Source: Haemophilus influenzae
GTDB lineage: Bacteria; Pseudomonadota; Gammaproteobacteria; Enterobacterales; Pasteurellaceae
Assembly (NCBI RefSeq): GCF_019703545.1
Contig: NZ_AP018771.1
Span: 1-64,000, forward strand
Length of the DNA: 64,000 nt
Direction of reading: 5' to 3'
This document shows positions 23,097-32,603 of this stretch, piece after piece. Positions within the stretch are counted from its first letter, which is position 1; the number at the start of each line of letters is the position of its first letter. A program made the position numbers and the translations under genes. The notes below the pieces were generated by a model that saw only the letters and a program-made list of their open reading frames with translations, searched no databases and had not been told where the DNA came from.

Positions 23097-24551
23097 TTAA
23101 AGTGCGGTAACTTTTAATTGAGTTTTTTCAATACGACGTTCGCCCAATTTATTACCCACTAAAAAGGCAATCAATCCAAATACTAATGACGGCACGATTT
23201 GATGGAAGTTAAATAATTTTATGCCAAGTTGAGTGAGCAAGATATAACTCCCCAAGCCGATAATCATTGAGCTTAACGCACCATAAGCATTTGCTTTATC
23301 CCAATAAATACCCAGTACAATTACCCATAAAAATGCGGCTTCCAGTCCGCCAAAGGCAAATAGGTTTAACCAAATAATCATATCTGGTGGATTGAGTGCT
23401 GCAAAGATTAAAAGTGCGGTCAAAATCAGCGTAATAATTGATGAAAAATAGCTCACTTTTTTCTCATTTTTTGCGGCCTCTGGTTTCGCAGAAAGGTATA
23501 AATCTTTGACAAAAATAGAAGAAGATTGAATAAGTTGCGCATCAATTGTGGACATAATTGCGGACATCGGTGCAGCTAAGAAAATCCCCGCAACAATAGG
23601 CGGCAATACTTTTATCATTAATGTTGGAATTACTTGATCTGATACCGTTAAATTTGGAATAACCGCTCTGCCAAGCGCACCAGCTAAGTGCATACCCAAC
23701 ATAATAATTGAAAGTACAATGGTTCCAATCAGCATACCGCGATGTAAGGCTTTACTATCTTTAAATGCCATACATCGAACTGCGGTATGTGGAAGACCAA
23801 CCACCCCGAAACAGACAAGTATCCAGAAAGAAGCCATAAATTGGAAATCTAACATTCCATTTGGCCCGTAAGGCGTGACTAAGTCAGGATCAATTTCAGT
23901 TAATTTATTAACCGCACTTTCTACACCACCGAGGGCATAAATCGTGCCAATAAGGAGGATTATAGTCCCAAAAATCATTACGGTACCTTGAATGGTATCC
24001 GTCAGTACGACGGCACGGAAGCCCCCGATAAAAGTATAGATACCTACCGTTAAAGCAAATAAGAGTAATGCTTGAGTATAAGAAATGCCGATGGTTGTTT
24101 CTAATAAACGCGCACCACCAATAAATTGCACGGTCATAGCCGCAAAAAATGCGAGAAGAAGAGCAAGGCTTGATAGCCAAACTAAATATTTGTTTTTATA
24201 GCGATAAAAGAAAAGATCATTAATAGTTAAAGCATTGGTTTCTCTTGATAATAGCGCGAATTTTTTACCTAATGCACCTAATGCAAGCCATACGACTGGC
24301 ACTTGAATCATCGCAAGTAATACCCAACCTAATCCGTATTTATAAGCTGCGCCTGGCCCTCCGACAAAAGAACTTGCACTGGCATAAGTTGATGCAGTTG
24401 TCATTGCGAGCACAAAACCAGTCATCGAACGATTTCCCACATAATATTCTGTTAAAAAATCGCCTTTTGTACGTTTTACATAGGCAAAAATTGCCGCACC
24501 AAAAACAAAAGTGAGATAAATAATTAAAGGAAGAATAATACCTAGATTCAT
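23097..24551 (-). CDS. panF: Sodium/pantothenate symporter
   Basis: PanF imports pantothenate, the vitamin B5 precursor of coenzyme A, with sodium. The 484-residue protein has about 13 membrane segments and sodium:solute symporter motifs such as ASTYASASSFVGGPGAAYKYG near residue 55 and GGFRAVVLTDTIQG near 175. The ATG at 24549-24551 overlaps the yhdT stop by 4 bases, so the pair is translationally coupled, as in E. coli. Three uptake signal cores lie in it (23100, 23412, 23911); the first encodes its last residues Thr-Ala-Leu and the stop. Confidence 0.96.
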   Translation of the reverse strand: MNLGIILPLIIYLTFVFGAAIFAYVKRTKGDFLTEYYVGNRSMTGFVLAMTTASTYASASSFVGGPGAAYKYGLGWVLLAMIQVPVVWLALGALGKKFALLSRETNALTINDLFFYRYKNKYLVWLSSLALLLAFFAAMTVQFIGGARLLETTIGISYTQALLLFALTVGIYTFIGGFRAVVLTDTIQGTVMIFGTIILLIGTIYALGGVESAVNKLTEIDPDLVTPYGPNGMLDFQFMASFWILVCFGVVGLPHTAVRCMAFKDSKALHRGMLIGTIVLSIIMLGMHLAGALGRAVIPNLTVSDQVIPTLMIKVLPPIVAGIFLAAPMSAIMSTIDAQLIQSSSIFVKDLYLSAKPEAAKNEKKVSYFSSIITLILTALLIFAALNPPDMIIWLNLFAFGGLEAAFLWVIVLGIYWDKANAYGALSSMIIGLGSYILLTQLGIKLFNFHQIVPSLVFGLIAFLVGNKLGERRIEKTQLKVTAL

Positions 24552-24805
24552 TTCTGACTCTCCTGATCGTTAATTTCAAGAGAAATATCCTGAAAAATAA
24601 TTTTGATAATCCAATAACCAATTACAATAAACAGAATAGGCAAATAAATACAAGAGAGTTCGAACCAGAGGGGGAAACCAATCGGCCCTTGAGTTTCTTT
24701 AGGTAAATAAGCACATAAGCACCAACCTATCACATATAAAATAGATAAGCTCAATGCCCAACTGGCTTCTTTACCAGCTTGTTGATAACGTTGTTTTAAT
24801 GTCAT
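24548..24805 (-). CDS. yhdT: YhdT family membrane protein
   Basis: A small protein of 85 residues with two hydrophobic segments (about 15-35 and 50-70), matching the YhdT (DUF997) family found beside panF in many gammaproteobacteria. Function is unknown; the tight coupling (stop overlaps panF start by 4 bases) suggests a role with the transporter. The ATG at 24805 has AAGGAAA upstream. Confidence 0.9.
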   Translation of the reverse strand: MTLKQRYQQAGKEASWALSLSILYVIGWCLCAYLPKETQGPIGFPLWFELSCIYLPILFIVIGYWIIKIIFQDISLEINDQESQK

Positions 24806-24971
24806 ATTTTTTCCTTAAATTTTTATAAGTGAAAGTATATTTTTTGAATGGTATAAGAGGCGCATATATCCTACGCTCCTTATACTTATTCATATTACAA
24901 CTTTTTTGAATAATTCAAAACGCTTTGCTCGTTTTAGTTTTTATTATCATTAAATAAATATCGGAATATAT

Positions 24972-25000
24972 AAAAAATGGCTAACCTTTGTTAGCCATTT
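24972..25000 (-). terminator. accC terminator
   Basis: AAATGGCTAAC / GTTAGCCATTT, a perfect 11-base stem with a 4-base loop; the adjacent A run at 24972-24977 gives the T run on the minus strand. It separates accBC from yhdT-panF. Confidence 0.85.
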
Positions 25001-25009
25001 AACGTTTAA

Positions 25010-26356
25010 TTATTCATGCATACCTAATTTTTTCTCCAAATAGTGGATGTTTGTTCCACCTTTTTGGAAATTCTCATCTTCAAGAATTAATTCATGAAGT
25101 GGAATATTAGTTTTAATACCATCAATAATTGTTTCAGATAAAGCATTTTGCATACGACGGATTGCCACTTCACGTGTATCGCCGTAAGTGATAAGTTTTG
25201 CGATCATAGAGTCGTAATGTGGAGGCACAGTATAGCCGCCATAAACATGAGAATCCCAACGAACGCCCAAACCGCCTGGTGAATGTAAGTGATTTACTTT
25301 GCCCGGAGACGGTAAGAATGTTTTTGGATCTTCTGCGTTAATACGGCATTCCATTGCATGGCCTTTAACTTTAATGTCCTCTTGCTTAAAGGAAATTGGC
25401 AAGCCTGCCGCAATACGCAATTGCTCTTTCACTAAATCTACACCTGTGATCATTTCTGTTACTGGGTGTTCTACTTGGATACGGGTATTCATTTCAATAA
25501 AGTAGAATTCGCCATTTTCATATAAGAATTCAAAGGTTCCCGCTCCGCGATAGCCGATTTCTACACAAGCATTTGCACAGCGAGAGCCAATATCGCGGCG
25601 AACTTCTTCTGTAATACCTGGAGCTGGTGCTTCTTCCACAACTTTTTGGTGACGACGCTGCATTGAGCAGTCACGTTCAGCCAAATAAACCGCATTTCCA
25701 TGGGTATCTGCTAATACTTGAATTTCCACGTGACGTGGATTTTCTAAGTATTTTTCCATATAAACCATATCATTGTTGAATGCCGCTTTCGCTTCTGCTT
25801 TGGTCATCGCGATAGATTCTTCTAATGCGTCTTCGCTACGAACAACACGCATTCCTCGGCCACCGCCGCCGCCTGATGCTTTGATGATGATTGGATAACC
25901 AATACGTTTGGCGATTTCTTTATTTTTAGCAATATCATTACTTACAGGGCCATCCGAACCTGGTACACAAGGCACGCCTGCTTTTTTCATCGCTTTAATA
26001 GCTGAAACTTTATCGCCCATTAAACGAATGACATCTGCTGTTGGGCCGATGAAAGTGAAACCTGAACGTTCAACTTGTTCAGCAAAGTCAGCATTTTCAG
26101 ATAAGAAACCGTATCCAGGATGAATTGCATCCGCACCTGTTACTTCGGCGGCAGCAATGATAGCTGGAATATTTAAATAACTTTTTGCGGAAGGTGCTGG
26201 ACCGATACAAATGGTTTCATCAGCGAGTAAAACGTGTTTTAAATCACGATCAGCAGTGGAGTGAACTGCCACAGTTTTAATACCTAATTCTTTACAAGCA
26301 CGTAAAATGCGTAGTGCAATTTCACCGCGGTTAGCAATCACAACTTTTTCTAACAT
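25010..26356 (-). CDS. accC: Acetyl-CoA carboxylase, biotin carboxylase subunit
   Basis: AccC carboxylates the biotin on AccB with ATP and bicarbonate, the first half of malonyl-CoA formation for fatty acid synthesis. The 448 residues show the ATP-grasp fold: [20 protein letters not shown] at the start, the Gly-rich ATP loop [11 protein letters not shown] near residue 160, [18 protein letters not shown] near 230, and [14 protein letters not shown] near 290. It lies 176 bases after accB, a gap that holds a perfect small palindrome, and ends just before a strong terminator. Confidence 0.98.
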   Translation of the reverse strand: MLEKVVIANRGEIALRILRACKELGIKTVAVHSTADRDLKHVLLADETICIGPAPSAKSYLNIPAIIAAAEVTGADAIHPGYGFLSENADFAEQVERSGFTFIGPTADVIRLMGDKVSAIKAMKKAGVPCVPGSDGPVSNDIAKNKEIAKRIGYPIIIKASGGGGGRGMRVVRSEDALEESIAMTKAEAKAAFNNDMVYMEKYLENPRHVEIQVLADTHGNAVYLAERDCSMQRRHQKVVEEAPAPGITEEVRRDIGSRCANACVEIGYRGAGTFEFLYENGEFYFIEMNTRIQVEHPVTEMITGVDLVKEQLRIAAGLPISFKQEDIKVKGHAMECRINAEDPKTFLPSPGKVNHLHSPGGLGVRWDSHVYGGYTVPPHYDSMIAKLITYGDTREVAIRRMQNALSETIIDGIKTNIPLHELILEDENFQKGGTNIHYLEKKLGMHE

Positions 26357-26496
26357 AAAAGAGTCCGTTTAGTCAGATAGACGTGAATTTTTATGTAGGC
26401 TCTTGAAATATTGTTCTCCCTATAAAATTTGGCGTGAACAGATTTCAATTTATATCGCCTACGATAAATTCGCTCTAATTGTTTGTATATGAAATA

Positions 26497-26514
26497 GGCG
26501 GACTAAAGTCCGCC
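26497..26514. repeat. Perfect palindrome between accB and accC
   Basis: GGCGGACT-AA-AGTCCGCC, 8-base arms and 2-base loop, with no T run on either side. It is a GC-rich island in AT-rich DNA and would form a stable hairpin in the accB-accC mRNA. Confidence 0.8.
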
Positions 26515-26532
26515 CGACGAAAATATTGGAAA

Positions 26533-27000
26533 TTATTCAATAACGATTAATGGTTCGTCGAATTCAACAGCGTCACCGTCGTTGATAAGAATTGCTTTTA
26601 CTACGCCAGCCTTGTCCGCTTCAATGCGATTCATCATTTTCATTGCTTCAACGATACAAAGTGCGTCGCCAACTTTCACAGACTGACCCACTTCAACAAA
26701 TGCTTTTGCTTCAGGACTTGGACTGCGATAGAACGTTCCCACCATTGGAGAACGTACAAGATGACCTGATAATTCATCGGATGCGGCTGGTGCTGGTGTC
26801 GCAGCGGCTGGTGCTTGAGCTGGCGCAGCGGCAGGAGTCGGTGCTACTACTGGTGCAGCAGCATATTGAACGGCTGCTGGAGCAACGACTGGTGTGGCAC
26901 GGCTAATACGTACTGTGCCTTCCTCTTCTTGCACTTCTAATTCAGTAATGCCAGATTCTTCTACTAATTCGATTAATTTTTTGATTTTACGAATGTCCAT
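26533..27000 (-). CDS. accB: Acetyl-CoA carboxylase, biotin carboxyl carrier protein
   Basis: AccB carries the biotin that shuttles CO2 between AccC and the AccAD transferase. The 155-residue protein has an N-terminal helical domain ([18 protein letters not shown]), a flexible Ala/Pro/Val-rich linker (about 35-75) and a C-terminal biotinyl domain. The biotin-accepting Lys121 lies in [12 protein letters not shown]. The ATG at 27000 has AGGAAGA upstream. It forms an operon with accC, preceded by aroQ, the same order as in E. coli. Confidence 0.98.
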   Translation of the reverse strand: MDIRKIKKLIELVEESGITELEVQEEEGTVRISRATPVVAPAAVQYAAAPVVAPTPAAAPAQAPAAATPAPAASDELSGHLVRSPMVGTFYRSPSPEAKAFVEVGQSVKVGDALCIVEAMKMMNRIEADKAGVVKAILINDGDAVEFDEPLIVIE

Positions 27001-27028
27001 ACGTTCTTCCTAAAAAGATTGAAATTTT

Positions 27029-27059
27029 AACCGCACTTTTAAACGAAAAAAGTGCGGTT
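27029..27059. terminator. Inverted uptake-signal pair between aroQ and accB
   Basis: ACCGCACTT (27030-27038) and AAGTGCGGT (27050-27058) form a 12-base stem including flanking A/T pairs. It may terminate aroQ transcription before accB, although the following T run is weak. Confidence 0.65.
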
Positions 27060-27153
27060 ATGAATAAACTTGTTTTTGTGTTGCAGAGATTACCTCAAAT
27101 TTTGCAAATTTGCGATAAAATTCTATGAATTTCGCCAAAAATGCTCGATTTTC

Positions 27154-27603
27154 TTATTTTTTAGCAAGGTAATCCATAGCAAATAAAAAGGCAAACTCGT
27201 AACCTTTTGCGCCCAAACCGCAAATAACGCCCTCAGCCATGTCGCTAAAATAAGAATGATGACGAAATGGTTCACGTTTATGCACGTTGGATAAATGAAT
27301 CTCCACAAAAGGAATTGAAACGGCTAAAAGTGCATCGCGCAATGCCACACTGGTATGGGTGTAGGCAGCAGGATTGATTAAAATAAAATCGACTTGCTGA
27401 AAACTTTCGTGGATCTTATTAATTAATTTTTCTTCACTATTGGCTTGAAAACATTCCACTTTTACATTGTGCTGACTGGCTAAAGTTTGTATTTTCTCTT
27501 CAATGGATACAAGAGAAATACTGCCATAATGTTTTGGCTCGCGAGTCCCTAACATATTTAAGTTCGGGCCATTTAACAGCAAAATTCTGTGTGTTTGCGA
27601 CAT
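27154..27603 (-). CDS. aroQ: 3-dehydroquinate dehydratase, type II
   Basis: AroQ dehydrates 3-dehydroquinate to 3-dehydroshikimate, the third step of the shikimate pathway. The 149-residue length and motifs fit the type II dodecameric enzyme: [16 protein letters not shown] at the start, with the lid Tyr in PKHYG, then [16 protein letters not shown] near residue 75 and [21 protein letters not shown] near 100. The ATG is at 27603. It precedes accBC and follows menC. Confidence 0.97.
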   Translation of the reverse strand: MSQTHRILLLNGPNLNMLGTREPKHYGSISLVSIEEKIQTLASQHNVKVECFQANSEEKLINKIHESFQQVDFILINPAAYTHTSVALRDALLAVSIPFVEIHLSNVHKREPFRHHSYFSDMAEGVICGLGAKGYEFAFLFAMDYLAKK

Positions 27604-27659
27604 TTTTAATCCTTTTTGTGTGGGGCATTATACTGGTTTTTCGATTTTTGGTGGTCGAA

Positions 27660-28649
27660 TCAGATAATTTTAGTGATAAATTCAGATTCTAAATCCACAA
27701 TAGGTAAATTAGAAGCAGGCCAAGCACGTAGTACTTGATATTCCATCAAATCTAACGTGTCTAAGCCTGGAGTCACATTCGGGGTGTATTGTTGTGCGAT
27801 TCGCGCAAGTTGAGAAAGCCCTAAACTGCTTTCGATACTTGAACTAATAACCGCTTTTAGACCTAACGAATGGACTTGCTTAATAAGTTCTGCACAACGT
27901 TGAATTGAACCAATTAAAGTGGGTTTGATTATGACAGCCGATAAGTGCGGTTCTTTTTCTAGGCAAAAATTAGGCTCTCGCAAGGATTCATCCCATGCAA
28001 TCGCGATGTCGGTTTGAGCTGCAAATTCACGACTGAGTTCTTGTGTTTTACAAGGTTCTTCTAAAAATTGAATACGTTTTCTATGTTGCGGTTTGACTTT
28101 ATCAGCAAATTGCAACGCTTTTTCTAACGACCAATGACGGTTTGCATCTAGTCGTAATTGTAAATCGGGAATGGCTTCTAAAAACATATCGGCAATTAAT
28201 CCATCGCGATTGGCTTCGTATATGCCCACTTTCATCTTTGCCACTTTTTCGCCTTCCATGCTCGCAAGTTTAGCGTACAGTTCATCTGGATCGCCACAAC
28301 AAAGTGGTGCCGTATGATAATTGCCTTCAGCTTGTAAATAACCTTTCATTTCATCCATTGCGCAACTGATACCAAAAGCAACGGAGGGATAGGTGCCATC
28401 TAATGGGACGCGAGGTGCATCACAGCTTGCATTGCACCATGTCGTTAGCCATTCCATTGCTTGTTCTTGAGTTTGGTCTAGGGTTTCTTCGCTAAAACCA
28501 GGTAGCGGGGCGATTTCTCCCCAACCGTCTCGGCTGCAACTCACTCTTACGATTAAGCCTTCACGGCGTTTTAAAAAACGATCACGCAGAATAAGTTGGC
28601 TATCAACGGGGATGGAATAACGGTAAAGATTAAATGATTTTTCAGCCAT
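27660..28649 (-). CDS. menC: o-Succinylbenzoate synthase
   Basis: MenC dehydrates SHCHC to o-succinylbenzoate in menaquinone synthesis. The 329-residue protein belongs to the enolase superfamily: KMKVG near residue 140, metal ligands in RLDANRHW, FLEEPC and AWDESL, and the second catalytic Lys in VIIKPTLIGS. An uptake signal core lies at 27943-27951. It follows menB after a 170-base gap occupied by a palindromic repeat, so menB and menC are probably one pathway unit. The other men genes are outside the window. Confidence 0.96.
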   Translation of the reverse strand: MAEKSFNLYRYSIPVDSQLILRDRFLKRREGLIVRVSCSRDGWGEIAPLPGFSEETLDQTQEQAMEWLTTWCNASCDAPRVPLDGTYPSVAFGISCAMDEMKGYLQAEGNYHTAPLCCGDPDELYAKLASMEGEKVAKMKVGIYEANRDGLIADMFLEAIPDLQLRLDANRHWSLEKALQFADKVKPQHRKRIQFLEEPCKTQELSREFAAQTDIAIAWDESLREPNFCLEKEPHLSAVIIKPTLIGSIQRCAELIKQVHSLGLKAVISSSIESSLGLSQLARIAQQYTPNVTPGLDTLDLMEYQVLRAWPASNLPIVDLESEFITKII

Positions 28650-28680
28650 TTTACGTCCTTGAATTATTCTATCAAAAACG

Positions 28681-28722
28681 CTTGGCTCCCCCTGCTTGTG
28701 GGGAGAGCTGCCGAAGGTAGAG
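28681..28722 (-). repeat. Palindromic repeat family A, left part (menB-menC gap)
   Basis: The reverse complement of this 42-base block matches 61428-61469, inside the ccmH coding sequence, at 37 of 42 positions. The shared core includes GGCAGCTC, CAAGCA and GGGGAGCCAAG. Here the copy is intergenic. Confidence 0.8.
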
Positions 28723-28734
28723 AAAGGATATAAA

Positions 28735-28786
28735 GCCCCCTTCCGCCCTTTCGGGCACCTTCCCCCGTAAGCAGGGGGAAGGCAAG
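28735..28786. repeat. Palindromic repeat family A, right part (menB-menC gap)
   Basis: Contains CTTCCCCCGTAAGCAGGGGGAAG, a strong hairpin, plus the GCCCTTTCGGGC mini-palindrome. It closely resembles 11466-11515 in the leu operon. Confidence 0.8.
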
Positions 28787-28819
28787 AGTGTCGTTATAAA
28801 TATAAAAAACTACGGATAA

Positions 28820-29677
28820 TTAAGGATTACGACGGAATTTGCTGAAGTCTGGGGCGCGTTTTTCGTTAAACGCATTGCGACCTTCTTGACCTTCTTCAGT
28901 CATGTAGAACAACATTGTTGCGTTACCTGCTAATTCTTGAAGACCCGCTTGGCCATCACAATCCGCATTTAATGCTGCTTTCAAACAACGAATTGCGATT
29001 GGGCTATTGCGTAACATTTCACGACACCAACGCACAGTTTCTTTTTCAAGATCAGCGTAAGGCACAACCGTATTGACTAAGCCCATATCTAATGCTTCTT
29101 GTGCATTATATTGACGGCATAAGAACCAAATTTCACGTGCTTTTTTCTGACCCACTAAACGAGCCATATAACTTGCGCCCCAACCACCATCGAATGAGCC
29201 GACTTTTGGCCCAGTTTGCCCGAAAATGGCATTTTCAGCAGCAATGGTTAAATCACAAAGCATATGAAGTACGTGACCGCCACCAATTGCATAACCTGCC
29301 ACCATTGCTACAACTGGTTTCGGACAAGAACGAATATCGCGTTGGAAATCCAATACATTTAAGTGATGTACGCCGCTATCATCTTTATAACCGCCGTAAT
29401 CGCCACGTACTTTTTGGTCTCCACCAGAACAGAATGCTTTTTCGCCTTCGCCAGTTAATACAATGACACCAATGTTTTCATCGAAGCGTGCATCAGAAAA
29501 TGCAGTGATCATTTCTTTCACTGTTTGTGGACGGAACGCATTACGCACTTCAGGGCGGTTAATGGTAATTTTGGCAATACCGTCAGTGGATTTATGATAG
29601 CGAATATCGATATAGCCTTCACTGTGATCGACCCATTCAACAGGCGCATACAACACATCATCTTTTGGATTTTGCAT
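28820..29677 (-). CDS. menB: 1,4-dihydroxy-2-naphthoyl-CoA synthase
   Basis: MenB is the crotonase-fold enzyme that closes the naphthoate ring in menaquinone synthesis. The 285-residue protein shows the oxyanion-hole segment [15 protein letters not shown] near residue 80, [18 protein letters not shown] near 130, and [15 protein letters not shown] with the catalytic Asp near 160. Length and sequence match the bacterial MenB type. Its start at 29677 is divergent from a lipoprotein gene. It is upstream of menC on the same strand. Confidence 0.97.
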   Translation of the reverse strand: MQNPKDDVLYAPVEWVDHSEGYIDIRYHKSTDGIAKITINRPEVRNAFRPQTVKEMITAFSDARFDENIGVIVLTGEGEKAFCSGGDQKVRGDYGGYKDDSGVHHLNVLDFQRDIRSCPKPVVAMVAGYAIGGGHVLHMLCDLTIAAENAIFGQTGPKVGSFDGGWGASYMARLVGQKKAREIWFLCRQYNAQEALDMGLVNTVVPYADLEKETVRWCREMLRNSPIAIRCLKAALNADCDGQAGLQELAGNATMLFYMTEEGQEGRNAFNEKRAPDFSKFRRNP

Positions 29678-29703
29678 AAGAATTCCTTTTAATTAACGTA
29701 AAA

Positions 29704-29712
29704 AAGTGCGGT
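29704..29712 (+). repeat. DNA uptake signal core (USS)
   Basis: Exact AAGTGCGGT in the divergent gap between menB and the lipoprotein gene at 29823. Confidence 0.95.
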
Positions 29713-29822
29713 TATTATAGCGGAAGTTTTTCGGATCAGGAAAACTAAATTCATTTGCTGCTTTATCTGTTGTGAAGATATTGCTAGAATTTTGCGTATT
29801 CTCTCTTTTATAAGGATCAAAT

Positions 29823-30389
29823 GTGAAATTAATTGCAACCTTAGGTATGACAGCATTGTTATCTAGCTGTTCAATGTTTGGTAGCCAACAATCCGTAATT
29901 CCAGCGGAATTTGCGGGGGCGGATTACCAACTGTCTGATCAAGATTCAAAACAATGGGCAATTGCAAGTAAGCAAGCAGAACAATGCGTTTACCCAAATT
30001 TAACTCGAATTTTGCAACAGCATTTTTCAAAAGAAGATAGCTATATTCACTCACAATATGTCTTTTTCTATCCGTTGGAAAAAATTATTGGCGAACAATA
30101 TGTGAAGATTATCCAAGCCGATGAAAAATCAATGAATTATGCAAGCTATCAGTTTAAAAAATTCCGTACCAGAGTGGGCAATGTTGAACCTTTAACTAAA
30201 CAGTCTTGTTTGAAGTTGCGTAACGAAGCGCGCGATGATTTGGCTGTCGTGAAAGGTCAATATAAAAATGGTATGGTGGAAGTGCAAAAAAATGAAGATG
30301 GCACACCAAAAAATTCTGATGGCATTGCAACCAATCAAAATAAATTCTTCTTTGATATTATCAAATGGGGATCGATGTTGTTACTTTAG
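29823..30389 (+). CDS. Predicted lipoprotein, Pasteurellaceae-type (DUF5358-like)
   Basis: The 188-residue product starts at GTG 29823 with a signal [16 protein letters not shown], where LSSC is a lipobox. An ATG two bases earlier is followed at once by a stop in its own frame, so GTG is the start, with AAGGA at 29812-29816. The mature part has two Cys (near 58 and 113), many aromatic residues and a weakly hydrophobic C-terminus. I recall similar proteins mainly from Pasteurellaceae; the DUF5358 assignment is tentative and no function is known. It is a single-gene unit ending at an uptake-signal terminator. Confidence 0.8.
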   Translation: MKLIATLGMTALLSSCSMFGSQQSVIPAEFAGADYQLSDQDSKQWAIASKQAEQCVYPNLTRILQQHFSKEDSYIHSQYVFFYPLEKIIGEQYVKIIQADEKSMNYASYQFKKFRTRVGNVEPLTKQSCLKLRNEARDDLAVVKGQYKNGMVEVQKNEDGTPKNSDGIATNQNKFFFDIIKWGSMLLL

Positions 30390-30408
30390 TCTAAAATTCG
30401 ATGCAATA

Positions 30409-30442
30409 AAAAACCGCACTTTAAAAAAGTGCGGTTTTATTT
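30409..30442. terminator. Uptake-signal terminator between lipoprotein gene and rpsT
   Basis: ACCGCACTT (30413-30421) and AAGTGCGGT (30427-30435) are 5 bases apart and flanked by A and T runs. They form a long stem followed by TTTTATTTTTT. The genes converge here, so it can terminate both. Confidence 0.9.
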
Positions 30443-30464
30443 TTTCATTCTTTCTAGCTAAAAA

Positions 30465-30728
30465 TTACGCTAATTTTTTGATTTGTGCAGCTAATTTAGA
30501 TTTGTGGTTTGCTGCTTTGTTAGCGTGGATTAAGCCCTTAGAAGCCATACGGTCTACAACTTTTTGCATTTCAACGAATGCTGCTTCAGCTGCTACTTTT
30601 TCGCCTGCTGCTACTTGAGCATATACTTTTTTGATATAAGTACGCATCATAGAGCGTTGGCTTGCGTTGTGTTGGCGACGTTTTTCAGATTGAACCGCGC
30701 GTTTTTTTGCTGACTTGATATTAGCCAA
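30465..30728 (-). CDS. rpsT: 30S ribosomal protein S20
   Basis: S20 binds 16S rRNA early in 30S assembly. The 87-residue protein reads [20 protein letters not shown] after the start Met and is highly basic, matching E. coli S20 in length and sequence. The start is TTG (complement of 30726-30728), seven bases after an AGGAG site; an in-frame TTG six bases earlier sits too close to that site. A UUG start is also used by E. coli rpsT, where it is tied to autogenous control. The promoter at 30779-30807 drives it. Confidence 0.96.
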   Translation of the reverse strand: MANIKSAKKRAVQSEKRRQHNASQRSMMRTYIKKVYAQVAAGEKVAAEAAFVEMQKVVDRMASKGLIHANKAANHKSKLAAQIKKLA

Positions 30729-30778
30729 GGTCAAACTCCTAAAATTTCTGTTGATTGATAGACAAAATAAAGGGCGTC

Positions 30779-30807
30779 AATATGCCGATTTTTTATACTT
30801 TTGTCAA
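30779..30807 (-). promoter_or_regulatory. rpsT promoter
   Basis: On the minus strand a perfect TTGACA (complement of 30802-30807) is followed after 17 bases by CATATT (complement of 30779-30784), about 50 bases before the TTG start. Confidence 0.75.
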
Positions 30808-30994
30808 TGGAAAATTTGTGTTGATTTCGGTGAGACACAACCGAAAGTAAGTATCGTTATTTTTACAAGCTCTTTCAATATGGGCTCACACAAACGATGT
30901 GTGGCGGATTTTATCAGTTTTTTTTCACGGAATATAGCGTAAAAACAAAATTTCTATACAATTAGGCAAAAATTTTAGGGTAGAGAAGAATATT

Positions 30995-32569
30995 TTGAGT
31001 AAACGACTTTTAAAATCTAGCATTGTTGTTAGTTCTATGACTTTATTATCAAGAGTGTTAGGTCTTGTACGCGATGTAGTTATCGCTCATCTCATTGGGG
31101 CTGGTGCTGCGGCGGATGTTTTTTTATTTGCTAATCGTATCCCAAATTTTCTTCGTCGTTTATTTGCTGAAGGGGCTTTTTCACAGGCTTTTGTCCCTGT
31201 TCTCGCAGAATATCAGAAATCTGGCGATATGAATAAAACCCGTGAATTTATTGGAAAAGTTTCTGGTACGCTTGGGGGATTGGTGAGTATTGTTACGATT
31301 TTGGCGATGATTGGATCGCCTGTCGTTGCCGCTTTATTTGGGATGGGCTGGTTTACCGATTGGATGAATGATGGCCCTGATGCACATAAATTTGAACAAG
31401 CCTCTCTTCTTCTTAAAATAACTTTTCCTTATTTATGGTTTGTTACTTTTGTCGCGTTTTCTGGCGCTGTGCTTAACACGATTGGAAAATTCGGCGTGAT
31501 GTCTTTTTCGCCTGTACTCTTAAATATAGCGATGATTGCCACCGCACTTTTCCTTGCGCCACAAATGGATAACCCAGATCTTGCGTTAGCTATCGGGATT
31601 TTTCTAGGCGGATTATTACAGTTCTTATTCCAAATTCCATTTATGAAACAAGCCGGTTTGCTGGTGAAACCCAAATGGGCTTGGCGAGATGAAGGCGTAA
31701 CAAAAATTCGTAAATTAATGATCCCTGCGTTATTTGGTGTATCGGTAAGTCAAATTAATCTTTTGCTGGATACAGTGATTGCGAGCTTCTTAATGACGGG
31801 CTCTATTAGCTGGTTGTATTATTCCGACCGCTTACTGGAATTTCCTCTCGGTTTATTTGGCATTGCGATTTCTACCGTAATTTTGCCAACGCTTGCCCGT
31901 CACCACGTTAATCGTGAAGGCGATTCAGCAAAAAGTGCGGTTGATTTTCGTAATACAATGGATTGGGGCGTGCGAATGATTTTATTACTTGGCGTTCCAG
32001 CCGCCATTGGCATTGCTGTATTGGCTCAGCCAATGTTACTTACGCTCTTTATGCGTGGAAATTTCATGCTAAATGATGTTTATGCCGCCTCTTATTCTTT
32101 ATGGGCGTTTAATGCGGGTTTGCTTAGCTTTATGTTGATTAAAATCCTCGCCAATGGCTATTACGCTCGCCAAGATACCAAAACGCCAGTAAAAATTGGC
32201 ATTATTGCCATGGTGAGTAATATGGGCTTTAACCTATTGGCAATTCCTTTCAGTTATGTGGGTTTAGCCATTGCTTCAGCGATGTCCGCAACTCTTAACG
32301 CCTATTTGCTCTATCGCGGCTTAGCCAAAGCGGATGTGTACCATTTTTCACGTAAAAGTGCGGTCTTTTTTGTCAAAGTTTTATTAGCTGCAATCGCAAT
32401 GGGTGCGGCAGTTTGGTATTACGTGCCTGAAATCAACCAATGGGCAAAAATGGATTTCTTTATGCGTGTTTATTGGCTTGTTTGGTTGATTGTCTTAGCC
32501 GCGATAGTTTATGGTGCAACGTTGATTTTATTAGGCGTTCGCAAGCACCATTTGCTGACAAAAAACTAA
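30995..32569 (+). CDS. murJ: Lipid II flippase MurJ
   Basis: MurJ flips lipid II across the inner membrane for peptidoglycan synthesis. The 524-residue protein has about 14 hydrophobic segments. It opens with SKRLLKSSIVVSSMTLLSRVLGLVRDVVIA and contains the cavity segment ANRIPNFLRRLFAEGAFSQAFVP with the conserved Arg residues. The start is TTG at 30995. Three uptake signal cores lie within it (31541, 31933, 32356). It sits between rpsT and ribF, genes that are adjacent in E. coli. Confidence 0.96.
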   Translation: MSKRLLKSSIVVSSMTLLSRVLGLVRDVVIAHLIGAGAAADVFLFANRIPNFLRRLFAEGAFSQAFVPVLAEYQKSGDMNKTREFIGKVSGTLGGLVSIVTILAMIGSPVVAALFGMGWFTDWMNDGPDAHKFEQASLLLKITFPYLWFVTFVAFSGAVLNTIGKFGVMSFSPVLLNIAMIATALFLAPQMDNPDLALAIGIFLGGLLQFLFQIPFMKQAGLLVKPKWAWRDEGVTKIRKLMIPALFGVSVSQINLLLDTVIASFLMTGSISWLYYSDRLLEFPLGLFGIAISTVILPTLARHHVNREGDSAKSAVDFRNTMDWGVRMILLLGVPAAIGIAVLAQPMLLTLFMRGNFMLNDVYAASYSLWAFNAGLLSFMLIKILANGYYARQDTKTPVKIGIIAMVSNMGFNLLAIPFSYVGLAIASAMSATLNAYLLYRGLAKADVYHFSRKSAVFFVKVLLAAIAMGAAVWYYVPEINQWAKMDFFMRVYWLVWLIVLAAIVYGATLILLGVRKHHLLTKN

Positions 32570-32603
32570 CTTCTCGCTATAATGCCGAAATTCTCTTATT
32601 TTC

